From assembly GCA_049116335.1 (NCBI GenBank), contig JAGDYZ010000021.1:62001-126000 (forward strand): 64,000 nt of DNA, in the 5' to 3' direction. A program made the position numbers and the translations under genes. This DNA is from CANMIH01 sp049116335 (GTDB lineage Bacteria; Pseudomonadota; Alphaproteobacteria; Rhodobacterales; Rhodobacteraceae). Below the pieces are notes generated by a model, which saw only the letters and a program-made list of their open reading frames with translations, ran no database searches and had not been told where the DNA came from. Within the stretch, counting starts at the first letter, position 1. Every line of letters starts with the position of its first letter. This document shows, piece after piece, positions 50,094 to 59,596 of this stretch.

Positions 50094-53000
50094 TTAAACC
50101 TCTGGCAGGGCCGCAAACTGAAGGAACTGCGAGCTGTCCAGATCGCTTGGGTTCGCAATTCCGTTGAGAACCGCCAGATCCGATGTTGAGGATCCATCCC
50201 ACAGGCCGATTTCAGTATTGGCCCCATCGCTTGCCGCGAAGAGAACACTGTCTCCACTGAGCGACGACAGAACCGATGTTACATCCGCCGCGCTCAGACT
50301 GTTGTCAAAGATCAGCAACCCAGCATTGACGTTGATCACATCTGAAACATCGTCGATCTTCTGAGAGCCCGAACCATCCCCGCGGAGATCCCCCTGGGAC
50401 AGGCTGGCGAAGAAGATCCCATCTGGATTACCAGACCCAAACGTGCCGGTGTCAAATCCTGTGATAGTATCCGTTCCACTGGCCGCCGGATCGCTTGGAT
50501 CCACCACCACAATGTCTTGTCCACCACCCAGGCTGATCGCATCGTCACCACCTGCTCCGAAGAACAGTTCATTGTTGCCCGTGCCGGTGAGTGTATTGGC
50601 GGTATCGTCTCCCAGACGCAGCGGCACCAAGACATCAGCGACAACAACAAAGGTATCGGTTGTTTCAAGGCTGACAGCGGGTGGCGTGTATCCGTCCGGG
50701 ATATTCACAAACACCAGTTCCAGGGCATTGGGGTCCGCCCAGCCGGTGAAATCATTGCCCACTTCCGTCAACTCAGCCTGGAAGGTTCCGCTGGCATCCG
50801 ATGCAAAGACAAGCACACCAACCACATTCCCGGGTTCGCCTGGCCCACTGGGCACAGTTTCCGAGAAGGTGTTGCCCTCGATGTTGATAACACCGCTCAA
50901 GCCACCCGACATACCGATGGCCCCCAAGCCGCCATCATACAGGCTCGTTGGTGCCCCAAGGGCCTGCAAGACATTGGTGATGTCAGTGCTGGAGGTGTCC
51001 CAAGTCAGAATGTTGTCATCGATCACTGCACCGACGATGTCCCCCTGCAACACGATCAGGCTAAACACATCCCGGTCGGCATAGATCTGATCGGCGTTGC
51101 CGGTAATCGAGTTGCCGGTGATGACCAGATTTTCAACCTGGCTGCCATCAAGACCCGCAACGTTGATCGCGCCCATAAAGCCCGATTTGCCGTTGCTATC
51201 CAGCACTCCAAACGGATCGGCGTTGACGAAATCACGGAAGGTGTTGCCACTGATTGTGATGTTGTCAAAGTTGTAGGCCAAGTCCTGACCATACAGCTGA
51301 ATGCCGCCCGAGTTGAACTGACCATCGTTGCTGGTGATCATCACACCGTCGTTGTCACCCTTCATCTCGATCCAGAAGTTCCGGCCAAAGAAGGGATCCG
51401 CTGGCGAGCCACCCGCGCCGTAGCCATAACCGTAGCCATAGCCATAGCCGTTGCCCGAGAAGTCATCGCCAAACCCGTCAAAGTCCGCACCCCCCGCATG
51501 GACACCGTGATAGAAGAAGTTTCCATCAATCTCGGTATCTGTCAGCGAAGACACATACATATGACCCGCGGCGGGGCGCCAGAACATGTTGTCGGAAATC
51601 GAGGCATTGGACAGACCGCTGAGGTACAGCGCACCACCGTTGCCCTCGGTCACCCCACCGATGAAGTTGTTCTCGATCACCCAGCCATCTGCAACGGCAG
51701 GACCGTCATAGCTGCCCCGGGTTGCGGTGGATCCGGCATTGAAGGTCGGCGATCCCGAGGCTTTGAACCCTTCGATGACCGTGTTGATCATCGTAAAGTT
51801 ATCAAGCGCACCCGGGTTGCCCGCCAGAAGGCTTTCGTCCCAAGTCAGAGGCTCATCAGGATTTTCGAGCTCAAGCCCGTTGAGCGTCACATCACTCGAT
51901 GCAATGGTCACGGTCCCAAGGATCTCGGTCTCGTCCCCACGTGGCGTACCGGTCATGCTTGGATCAAGCTGTTCAGGTGTGAACTTGGCAGAGACATCTG
52001 CCTGAGCGCCTTTGATGGTCAGCTGTTTGTCTACGGTGACATCCTCGTTGAACTGACCGCTGTCCATCTGCAGCGTTTCCCCATCCGCCGCCGCATCAAT
52101 TGCAGCCTGCAGCGTCTGGAAGCCTTCGCCCGTGTCAGTGTTGATCACGCGCGGAGCAATGGCGTCTGGCGCCGTGCCCGAAGCAGTGTTTCCAACCGGA
52201 TCCGTCAGGACATAGCTGAAGCTCAGGGTTTCGCCGCCATCTGCGCCGCCCAAAGGCACAGAAACCGTGCCATTTGCGGTTGACGTCACACTGACAGGAG
52301 TTTCCCCCGGAGCCGTCATCGTGATCACCACGCTGGCCCCTGGTTCGAGGTCGGAGACATCGATGTCGACCATCGCTTCACCCGCCACAATCGCAAAGCC
52401 CGATGGTGTGACTGTCACGCTGCCCGCATCGGTGTCTTTCACCCCGGCGTCGCCTGACGAAGAGGTCAGCCCCGCGTAGGTTTGCACAGCCGTGACCGAC
52501 AGGGCCCCGTCAACCTGACCAGACAAATCAATACCCGTCACCGTGAACGTCCCATCGGAGGCAACAGTCACTGCTGCTGGCATGACGTCAACCGTCGCGC
52601 CATCCGCATCCGAGATGGTCAACTGCATGGTGCCGACTGTTGCAGTTGTTGTCCCGGTGATTTCAATCGCACCTGCATTCGCGGCAGTCACCGTTGGGAT
52701 GACAAGATTGATGGTTGGAGAGAAACCTTCAGAGGCCACAACACTCGCCGTGTTTCCCAAGGCGTCGGTGATCGCCATGCCCCCTGTCAGGACACCGCCG
52801 GAGGCGTTCTCACCCGGAACGGTGAACGATCCGTTGGCGTTCACAACAGTGGAGAAACCGCTGCCAAGGGTTACAACGGCAGTCGCATCAGCGTCCAACC
52901 CTGCAATGGTGATCAGCGCATCCTGTCCCACAGCGGTGATCTGCATTGTTGCAGTCGTATCCGCGTCCGCCGTGCGATCAAGCGTTGCTATGTCCATCAC

Positions 53001-56000
53001 CGGCGCAGTTGTTGCACCGTTAAAGGTCACAGAGGCTGTCGCCGTCAAAGGCCCGTCACTGGCCACCGAGGACACATCAACGGTTGCAGTGAACGACCCA
53101 TCTGCGCCTGTGGTGATACCGGTGACAGCAATTCCCCCAATATCCAGAGAAACGGTGCCGTTGGGAACCGTCGAGGTGCCGGTGACCACAACCGACCCAG
53201 CCTCAGCCGCGTTGATTGTATCCGGAAGGTCTACCGTCACCTGAGGCTGATACACAGTTTCGGCCGGGAAGGTCTGCTCATTGCCGAGGTTGTCGGTGAT
53301 AGTTCCACCGGCAGTCCAATTCAAAGCTGGGTTCAATGCGCTCACGTCGAACACATAGTCAGCGCCATTTTCGGCAACCCCCATAGTCACTGTTGTGACA
53401 CCGTCGGTCGCAAAAATATTTAGCACCGCATCCGCATCCAAGCCTGTGACAACAAAGGGTATCGTGCTGCCAGTTGGGTCCGGTCCATCAATGATGAAAT
53501 CCCCTCCAACATCCGCCGTACGATCCAGTTCAGCCTGTGTCGTCGAGGACGCCGATCCATTGGTGGTGTTCACAGTGGCCGTGACCGAGAGCTCGCCATC
53601 GGTCAATCCTGAGACATCCTGTGTGGTCACGAAGTTGCCGTCGCTGTCCACCACGATGTCCGAGATGATGATGTCGCTGGTGGTCGGGTCTTGGTCCGAT
53701 ATGGTCAGAACAATCGTCTCACCAACAGCATTGGTAGTGCTGCCTGCAAAGACTGCGGCCGTCATGTCCGCCCCATTGATCGGGCTGACATCCAGCAGAA
53801 TGGTCGGTGCATCCACCGCCGCATCTGCCGTGCCAGTGACTTTGATGCTCAGCGTTTGGGTCGCCAAGGAGCCATCCGGCAATTTGACGGTGTAGTCGAA
53901 GTTGTCGGTGACGACCTCACCCTCGGCAATCGGCTCAGCGTTTGGACCACCAACCTGATAGATGTAATCGCCCGTCTCATTGATGATCAGCGTGCCATAG
54001 AACCCGGTCAACAGGGTTTCGGACAGCGCGGTCACCGTTGGCGCCTCGGCCTGAACGTTCCCGTGCTCGGTGAACCCGGTGATCGGCTGCGCCGTCCCAC
54101 CGTTCGGGGTCAGTTCGATATTGCTGACCGAGATTTTACTGTCGACGATGGTGTCACGGACATCCGTTACACCAATGGCGATTTTGTAAGTCCCAGCTTC
54201 GGTGAAGGTGTAGCTGAAACTCTTGCTGGTGCTGGTTTCAACACCTGCGTTGACGTAATATCCCGGCCCTTTCAGGTCACGCACATCTGCCGGACCTGCC
54301 GTGCTTTCACCGGTTTCGCCGCGCAGCACAACGCCTGCGCCGCCTGCCACATCCTGAACCGCAAAGAAGCTGTAGTCATTGTAGGGGATATAGTCATAGG
54401 AGGCGAAGATGTAATCATAGCTGATGGTATCCCCTGCCCCAACTGTGATCTCGGCGATCACCGCTGAACCACGTGTGGGCGAACCAAAGGGACGCGCCTC
54501 AGGAAAGACACCGTTCAACCCCATTGCATCATCGATGCTTTGGATGGAAACGGTACGTTCCGGCGTGGCCCAGTCGCGGGTGCTGATCACAAACGAGCTC
54601 GAGGTGCCGTCGGTGGTGCCCCCTTCGGCCATATCCAGACCATTGACCGTGTCTACACGCGTGCTGGAGTCCAGCGCCGTGCCATCTTCGTTCTGATCGT
54701 TGGCAAGCACGTTGCCTTTCAGAATGGCAACCTGACCCTCCGTGGCCTCGTTGCTATCCGCCTCTAGTTTCACGCCCAGAAGCTGTTCATTCACCGCATC
54801 GTTGATCGCCGCATCTGCTGCGTCGGTTGCGTCGTCCAACGAGGTTTTCAACAGCTCCTCGATCTCATCCAGATTGGCACCCGTCGGGATGACCGCGTCT
54901 TCGAAGATCTCGATGATGGCCGTTGAAGCGGTGGCCACCGCCTCTGAGATTTCTTCCACCCCGTCAACCTGATCGCTGGTCAGATTGCCCGCCGTGGCCT
55001 GCGTGGTCACAGCCGTGGTGATCGCATCGTCAATCGAGGCACCGCCACTGGCCGCCGCGATGATTTCTGCCGCCATATCATCGGTGTTCACACCGTCACT
55101 GATGGCACCCGCTACGGCAACCGCCGAGGCCGCTTCAAGTGCATCTTCCAGGCTCACGCCACCCTCGGTGGCCACGGCGAGCACTTTGCCCGCATCAGCA
55201 AAGGCATCTTGGGTGATCTGCTGAAGCTCGGCTTCGGTCAATGTACCGCTGCTTGAGGCCGCAGACACCGCAGCATCAACAACCTTAGCCATGGCCGCTG
55301 CGAACCCGGCCACTTTCGACGCAGCCTCCTGAGCTGCGCTGTCCCCAGAAGAAAGATCTTCGAAGAAGTTGAGCGTGTTCAGATCTGTATCAGCCGGCAG
55401 GCCAAGAACCTGTTTGAGAACCGCTTCATTCATGCCGCTGGACACAAGGGTCGACACCGGTGACACCACCTGATCGGTTCCGGCACCTGTGTCATTGGCC
55501 AGAAGAACCTGTGTAAAGCTGTTATCGGTGACTACATCACGGGTGATGATCGGGTTCGCAGCATCCGGCGCATAGGTCGCGGCAAAGGCGCTGTCCCACC
55601 CATAGATGCTCGCATCAACAACAGGCGAGGGGATGATGATAAATTGCCCGCCATCCACAGGGGTATAATTGACGTCGATGCCCCCCTGCGCATTGGTCAG
55701 GCCCAAAAACTCGGATTGATCCGGGTTACCGTCGGAGTTGCTATCGTAAAAGACCAGAGCGTTCTCAAGCGGCGCATCGATGACGCTTAGTGTTTTCGAG
55801 ATCGCGGTCGATCCACCGCCACCTCCACCACCGCCGCCACCAACAGCGAGACCCAGCCCAAGCAAACCACCCACAGCCGCGCCAGCATTTCCAAACGCAC
55901 CTGCAACCGCTCCGTTGCCAGCCGCCAGCGACGACAGCTCCGCCACGGCCACATCAGAGACAATCACCTGATTGCCATCGATGCTTTCCACATTGGAGGC

Positions 56001-56258
56001 ATCAACAACAACGGTGGCCCCCGAATTCAGGACAACCTCGACGGATCCATCTTCGAGAACTCGGAAGCCAGCAACGCCTTCAATGCCACCCAAAGAAGCC
56101 GCAGCCTCGGCACCCTGCGCCAACAGGGGCAAAACCAAAACCGCACCGCCGAGCGAAAAGAGCGATTTCGCCTTCATTTCATGGATTTTGCGGAATGCAG
56201 CCAGAATAGACCGTGAATTTTTATCGCGCGATTCACGCGACAGGTGAAAATTAGACAT
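50094..56258 (-). CDS. Giant (about 2054-residue) type I secreted adhesin-like protein with parallel beta-helix
   Basis: Start taken at the ATG at 56258 (MSNFHLSRESRDKN). Domains in order: N-terminal hydrophobic segment (about 34-47); BapA-prefix-like beta repeat (about 60-100, FRVLEDGSVEVVLNSG); ten consecutive Gly (about 139-148); Ala-rich helical region (about 300-500); VCBS/cadherin-like domain (about 735-800, GFYGTLIINETGDYIYQ); tandem Ig-like repeats (about 820-1365, recurrent LDRTAD); right-handed beta-helix (about 1370-1835) with a (Gly-Tyr)5 loop near 1607; one RTX-like calcium block (about 1880-1915, GNNELFFGAGGDDAIS); C-terminal secretion-signal-like region. Such N-terminal prefix and C-terminal RTX architecture marks large adhesins retained at the cell surface. 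The TolC/ABC/HlyD genes lie next door and should export it. No lapG/lapD-type protease pair is in the window. Confidence 0.85.
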   Translation of the reverse strand: MSNFHLSRESRDKNSRSILAAFRKIHEMKAKSLFSLGGAVLVLPLLAQGAEAAASLGGIEGVAGFRVLEDGSVEVVLNSGATVVVDASNVESIDGNQVIVSDVAVAELSSLAAGNGAVAGAFGNAGAAVGGLLGLGLAVGGGGGGGGGGSTAISKTLSVIDAPLENALVFYDSNSDGNPDQSEFLGLTNAQGGIDVNYTPVDGGQFIIIPSPVVDASIYGWDSAFAATYAPDAANPIITRDVVTDNSFTQVLLANDTGAGTDQVVSPVSTLVSSGMNEAVLKQVLGLPADTDLNTLNFFEDLSSGDSAAQEAASKVAGFAAAMAKVVDAAVSAASSSGTLTEAELQQITQDAFADAGKVLAVATEGGVSLEDALEAASAVAVAGAISDGVNTDDMAAEIIAAASGGASIDDAITTAVTTQATAGNLTSDQVDGVEEISEAVATASTAIIEIFEDAVIPTGANLDEIEELLKTSLDDATDAADAAINDAVNEQLLGVKLEADSNEATEGQVAILKGNVLANDQNEDGTALDSSTRVDTVNGLDMAEGGTTDGTSSSFVISTRDWATPERTVSIQSIDDAMGLNGVFPEARPFGSPTRGSAVIAEITVGAGDTISYDYIFASYDYIPYNDYSFFAVQDVAGGAGVVLRGETGESTAGPADVRDLKGPGYYVNAGVETSTSKSFSYTFTEAGTYKIAIGVTDVRDTIVDSKISVSNIELTPNGGTAQPITGFTEHGNVQAEAPTVTALSETLLTGFYGTLIINETGDYIYQVGGPNAEPIAEGEVVTDNFDYTVKLPDGSLATQTLSIKVTGTADAAVDAPTILLDVSPINGADMTAAVFAGSTTNAVGETIVLTISDQDPTTSDIIISDIVVDSDGNFVTTQDVSGLTDGELSVTATVNTTNGSASSTTQAELDRTADVGGDFIIDGPDPTGSTIPFVVTGLDADAVLNIFATDGVTTVTMGVAENGADYVFDVSALNPALNWTAGGTITDNLGNEQTFPAETVYQPQVTVDLPDTINAAEAGSVVVTGTSTVPNGTVSLDIGGIAVTGITTGADGSFTATVDVSSVASDGPLTATASVTFNGATTAPVMDIATLDRTADADTTATMQITAVGQDALITIAGLDADATAVVTLGSGFSTVVNANGSFTVPGENASGGVLTGGMAITDALGNTASVVASEGFSPTINLVIPTVTAANAGAIEITGTTTATVGTMQLTISDADGATVDVMPAAVTVASDGTFTVTGIDLSGQVDGALSVTAVQTYAGLTSSSGDAGVKDTDAGSVTVTPSGFAIVAGEAMVDIDVSDLEPGASVVITMTAPGETPVSVTSTANGTVSVPLGGADGGETLSFSYVLTDPVGNTASGTAPDAIAPRVINTDTGEGFQTLQAAIDAAADGETLQMDSGQFNEDVTVDKQLTIKGAQADVSAKFTPEQLDPSMTGTPRGDETEILGTVTIASSDVTLNGLELENPDEPLTWDESLLAGNPGALDNFTMINTVIEGFKASGSPTFNAGSTATRGSYDGPAVADGWVIENNFIGGVTEGNGGALYLSGLSNASISDNMFWRPAAGHMYVSSLTDTEIDGNFFYHGVHAGGADFDGFGDDFSGNGYGYGYGYGYGAGGSPADPFFGRNFWIEMKGDNDGVMITSNDGQFNSGGIQLYGQDLAYNFDNITISGNTFRDFVNADPFGVLDSNGKSGFMGAINVAGLDGSQVENLVITGNSITGNADQIYADRDVFSLIVLQGDIVGAVIDDNILTWDTSSTDITNVLQALGAPTSLYDGGLGAIGMSGGLSGVINIEGNTFSETVPSGPGEPGNVVGVLVFASDASGTFQAELTEVGNDFTGWADPNALELVFVNIPDGYTPPAVSLETTDTFVVVADVLVPLRLGDDTANTLTGTGNNELFFGAGGDDAISLGGGQDIVVVDPSDPAASGTDTITGFDTGTFGSGNPDGIFFASLSQGDLRGDGSGSQKIDDVSDVINVNAGLLIFDNSLSAADVTSVLSSLSGDSVLFAASDGANTEIGLWDGSSTSDLAVLNGIANPSDLDSSQFLQFAALPEV

Positions 56259-56319
56259 CACAAATATCCCACACAAAAGAGAACCAATTAAAAAAGGGAA
56301 ATCCCCACACTCAGACAAA

Positions 56320-56348
56320 TTTCTGACTTTGGAGACATTCCTTGTCAA
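56320..56348 (-). promoter_or_regulatory. Candidate promoter of the giant adhesin gene
   Basis: Reading leftward: perfect TTGACA at 56348-56343, 17-base spacer, CAGAAA at 56325-56320 (or AGAAAT with 18). It lies about 60 bases before the chosen start, in an AT-rich stretch (56260-56390) unlike the coding DNA. Confidence 0.45.
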
Positions 56349-56395
56349 CAAGTGAAAATGGAATGAACGCAAAACTAACGGTATAAAACCAACCC

Positions 56396-56422
56396 TGGGC
56401 GCGCGCAGCGAAGGCGCGCCCA
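56396..56422 (-). terminator. GC-rich hairpin after the DUF4387 gene
   Basis: Perfect 9-bp stem (TGGGCGCGC, GCGCGCCCA) with a 9-base loop, 11 bases beyond the DUF4387 stop; the U-rich part (GGTTTTAT) is not immediate. Likely ends the tct/atuA-like operon and separates it from the giant adhesin gene. Confidence 0.65.
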
Positions 56423-56432
56423 AAACTCTTGT

Positions 56433-56732
56433 TTATATAGGCATTTCTACCAGTAGATTGGCATAAGACGCGCCATGCATATCACGATCGGTCGCAGTGC
56501 CTTGCACCTGAGGCCGGGGCATGCTCAGCTTGATTACGGCAAGGTCTGGAATATCAAACCGCTTCAAGTTCGTTGGTTCAATTTGAAAAATCCGGGCGAC
56601 TTCTGAGGTTTGCAAACCTTGGCTGATGTCCTGGAACGCGCGTTCTGTTCCGCAAAATATATCGACTGTCAGCCAGAAAGGCCCGGCGTTCTTTGACCTG
56701 ACTTTTGTTGCGATGTCTCCCAATGTGGTCAT
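56433..56732 (-). CDS. DUF4387 protein, partner of AtuA-like protein
   Basis: 99 residues. The opening LGDIATKVRSKNAGPFWLTVDIFCG and the ending GTATDRDMHGASYANLLVEMPI match DUF4387, a small protein usually found next to, or fused to, AtuA-like proteins. Coupled to the AtuA-like gene by an ATGA overlap. Probably a second subunit; the reaction is unknown. Confidence 0.85.
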   Translation of the reverse strand: MTTLGDIATKVRSKNAGPFWLTVDIFCGTERAFQDISQGLQTSEVARIFQIEPTNLKRFDIPDLAVIKLSMPRPQVQGTATDRDMHGASYANLLVEMPI

Positions 56733-58081
56733 GGTGCAATCTCCTCAACCGTCAGCTCAAACGCCTGCATCGGGTCGCTCAGATGCAGCAAGTGATTGAG
56801 ACAAAATTCATGCACGGCGCCACGCGGCATTTCCGGGGGCGAAAACGGGAAGGCGAAGGTTGGCATTTCTTCCTGTTCTGTCAGTGGATGATGCAGGAGA
56901 TAGGGGTTGAGCATCTTGGCCACCTCGCGGGACAGCGCCTCGCTGGGGGCCGTAATGATTCCCATCACTCCTATTTCGCTACCTTTTTGCGCCTGCACAT
57001 CCAACGCGCCCAAGGTGGCCGTCGCGCCGATCAGGCGCAGCTCGATTGAGAAATCATCCCGCCCAAGTCGGGCTTTGGCCTTCTCCTGACAGCGGTCTAG
57101 AATATCCGCGCACCAGGCCTCGATGTTTTCGACATAGCGCGCATCGCGCACAAGAACCAACGACACCGTCTGATAGCCCGCCACCCGCGCGCCTTCGAGT
57201 TTGACAGTATAATCGTCACTTGGCACCCAGGTGCTGCCGGTCACCCGCACCCGACGATCATCCAGCGCAGTATAGATGGCCCCGGTCACATCCAAATGGC
57301 CGCCGGGTTCATACAGCACATAAGGGTCGGAATTCTCATACAACATATGCGCCGACACGGTGTGCGGCGTGGCGCGGGCCTCATCCCCCATCGGGGTGAT
57401 GGTGAACCCGTCTGCATCAAAATCGATCAGAATGGTGCCGGAGTTTGGACTTGTGGTGGCCAGCGCCCCGCATTCGCCAATCTTGGCCCCGTGCCAGGCG
57501 CCACCGGGGTTACACCCCATCGCGAGAGGCATCGCAGAAATAATCGCAGTGTCCGTGGTGCGACCGGCGATCACGATATCTGCGCCAGTCGCCAAAGCGG
57601 CCTGAATCTGTTCCGCCCCCGCCAGCGCGACGATATTGGTACAGTTGCGCAGAACCTCGGCGGAAATCTCCGGCGCGACCTCAAGCGGGGTGATCCGACC
57701 ATCCGCAAAGGCGGTCACCAGCGTCTCGGCCGCCTGCCCGCTTTTCAAAATCGCCAGTTTGAGGCTCTGGCCGGTCTCGCTCGCAATCTCTCGGGTGATA
57801 TCCACCAGCCAATCCACCGCATTATCCGCGCCACAGGTGCCTGCGGTGCCGATCACCAACGGCACCTTGGCCTCGGCGCGGGCCTGCATCAGCTCGGCCC
57901 ATTCCGCTTTGGTTGATCCTCGCGAGTATTTGGAGGTTCCCGTGCCAAGGTAATGGGGCCCACTGTCCGTGGACCCCCCGTCGATGGCGATGATGTCGGG
58001 GGTCTGGGCGATGCCCCGGGCCAAAGCGGCCCGGTCATAACCCAATCCCAAGGCCCCCGAAGGGATCAAAACCTTGACCAT
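56729..58081 (-). CDS. Acyclic terpene utilisation AtuA-like protein (DUF1446)
   Basis: 450 residues. Family hallmarks: SGALGLGYDRAALARGI at the N-terminus, AIDGGSTDSGPHYLGTG, IGTAGTCGADNAVDW, IVIAGRTTDTAIISAM and the PHTVSAHMLYENSDPY segment. AtuA was named from citronellol/geranyl pathway clusters, but many homologues sit with carboxylate transporters, as here, and the substrate is likely a (branched) carboxylic or hydroxy acid. Start overlaps the tctA stop by one base (TGATG), so it belongs to the tctCBA operon. Confidence 0.87.
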   Translation of the reverse strand: MVKVLIPSGALGLGYDRAALARGIAQTPDIIAIDGGSTDSGPHYLGTGTSKYSRGSTKAEWAELMQARAEAKVPLVIGTAGTCGADNAVDWLVDITREIASETGQSLKLAILKSGQAAETLVTAFADGRITPLEVAPEISAEVLRNCTNIVALAGAEQIQAALATGADIVIAGRTTDTAIISAMPLAMGCNPGGAWHGAKIGECGALATTSPNSGTILIDFDADGFTITPMGDEARATPHTVSAHMLYENSDPYVLYEPGGHLDVTGAIYTALDDRRVRVTGSTWVPSDDYTVKLEGARVAGYQTVSLVLVRDARYVENIEAWCADILDRCQEKAKARLGRDDFSIELRLIGATATLGALDVQAQKGSEIGVMGIITAPSEALSREVAKMLNPYLLHHPLTEQEEMPTFAFPFSPPEMPRGAVHEFCLNHLLHLSDPMQAFELTVEEIAP

Positions 58082-59586
58082 CAGTCTGTTATCCTTTGCG
58101 GTTTGGTGAGCACCTTGCGCAGGAACATCGGCGCAACAAAGCCCACAACTGCCACGATCCAGAGTGTGATCGAGATGCCCGAGCTGAACAGATAGGTCAA
58201 ATCACCACTCGACAGCACCATGGCCCGACGCAGCGCATCTTCCATATGCCCGCCCAGCAGAATGCCAAGGATGATCGGCACGGTGGGCACATCCAGCTTG
58301 CGCAACACATAACCCAGCACACCAAAGGCCACCATCAACAGCAGGTCAAAGTAGCTGCCCGAGAGCGAATAGATGCCCACAAAGCTGATCATGGTCACAC
58401 CCGGAAGCAGAACCCAAGGTGGCACGCTGAGGATCTTCACAAAGATCTTCACCATCGGCACGTTCATCAGAAGCAGCACAAAGTTTGCGATCAGAAGTGA
58501 GGCGATCAGGCCCCAGACCACTTCGGGACGCTCGGTAAACAGGGTTGGACCCGGCGTGATGTTCAAGGTCATCAAGAGCGCGAGCAAGACAGCTGTGGTC
58601 CCAGATCCCGGAACACCCAGCGTCAGCATTGGCACTAGCGCCCCGCCTGCGGCGGCGTTGTTGCCTGCCTCAGGGGCTGCGACACCTTTTGCTACGCCTG
58701 TACCAAAGCCACCTTTTTCGCCCGCGATTGATTTCTCGGTCATATAGCTGAGGAACGATCCCAAAGACGCCCCCGCCCCCGGCAGAACGCCGGCGATAAA
58801 GCCAACAACAGAGGCGCGCAGCATGGTCATGCCTGACCCGAGGATCTCTTTCACCGGTATGGTCACTTTCTCAAGCTTCACACCAATCGACGTGTTTTTA
58901 CCGTGGCTTTCGATGAAAAAGAACACTTCGGCGATGGCAAAGAGACCCACGATGGCCACAAGGAAATCTACGCCGTCAAAGAGGTGCAGATTGCCTCCTG
59001 TTAGGCGCGGCAGGCCTGAGTTGTTATCGACACCAATCATGGCGATACCCAGACCGATGCACGAGGCAAGCGCCGCCTTGGCCTGATTGTTTGAGGCCAG
59101 ACCGCCCAGCGTGGCAAAGGCCAGCAGGTAAAGCGCAAAGTATTCCGCCGGACCAAAGAGGAAAGCCACATCCGCCAGAATGGGGGCCAAGAGCATCAGG
59201 CCGATGGTGGCCAGAAAGGCCCCAACAAACGATGCAACCCCCGAGATCACCAGAGCGTCGCCGGCTCGACCCGCTTTGGCCATGGGATAGCCGTCAAGGG
59301 TGGTCATCAGTGCCGGCTCATCACCGGGAATGTTGAGCAGGATCGAACTGATCCGGCCGCCGTACATTGCGCCGTAATACACGGCAGTCATCAGAACCAG
59401 CGCACTGGTGGCATCAAGCCCCATCGAAAAGGTCAAAGGGATCAGAATGGCCACGCCGTTGGACGGGCCCAGACCGGGCAGCGCGCCAATGATTGTCCCG
59501 ATAAAACACCCAAACACAGCCAGCATGAGGGTAAAGGGGGACAGGGCGACGCCGAAACCGGTCGCCAGATTAGTCAGCAACTCCAT
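58081..59586 (-). CDS. tctA: Tripartite tricarboxylate transporter, large membrane subunit
   Basis: 501 residues, about 11-12 helices. TctA signatures: FGCFIGTIIGALPGLGPSNGVAILIPLTF near residue 25, YYGAMYGGRISSILLNIPGDEPALMTTLDGYPMAKAGRAG at 70-110 and GNNAAAGGALVPMLTLGVPGSGTTAVLL near 315. Forms the sodium- or proton-driven channel with TctB and takes substrate from TctC. 10 bases downstream of tctB. Confidence 0.95.
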   Translation of the reverse strand: MELLTNLATGFGVALSPFTLMLAVFGCFIGTIIGALPGLGPSNGVAILIPLTFSMGLDATSALVLMTAVYYGAMYGGRISSILLNIPGDEPALMTTLDGYPMAKAGRAGDALVISGVASFVGAFLATIGLMLLAPILADVAFLFGPAEYFALYLLAFATLGGLASNNQAKAALASCIGLGIAMIGVDNNSGLPRLTGGNLHLFDGVDFLVAIVGLFAIAEVFFFIESHGKNTSIGVKLEKVTIPVKEILGSGMTMLRASVVGFIAGVLPGAGASLGSFLSYMTEKSIAGEKGGFGTGVAKGVAAPEAGNNAAAGGALVPMLTLGVPGSGTTAVLLALLMTLNITPGPTLFTERPEVVWGLIASLLIANFVLLLMNVPMVKIFVKILSVPPWVLLPGVTMISFVGIYSLSGSYFDLLLMVAFGVLGYVLRKLDVPTVPIILGILLGGHMEDALRRAMVLSSGDLTYLFSSGISITLWIVAVVGFVAPMFLRKVLTKPQRITD

Positions 59587-59596
59587 GTCGGTATCC

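Noticed and set aside
50517..53423. Long plus-strand frames (up to 588 codons) inside the giant adhesin gene
   Set aside because: Antisense shadows; the minus frame is continuous over 6 kb with clear domains.
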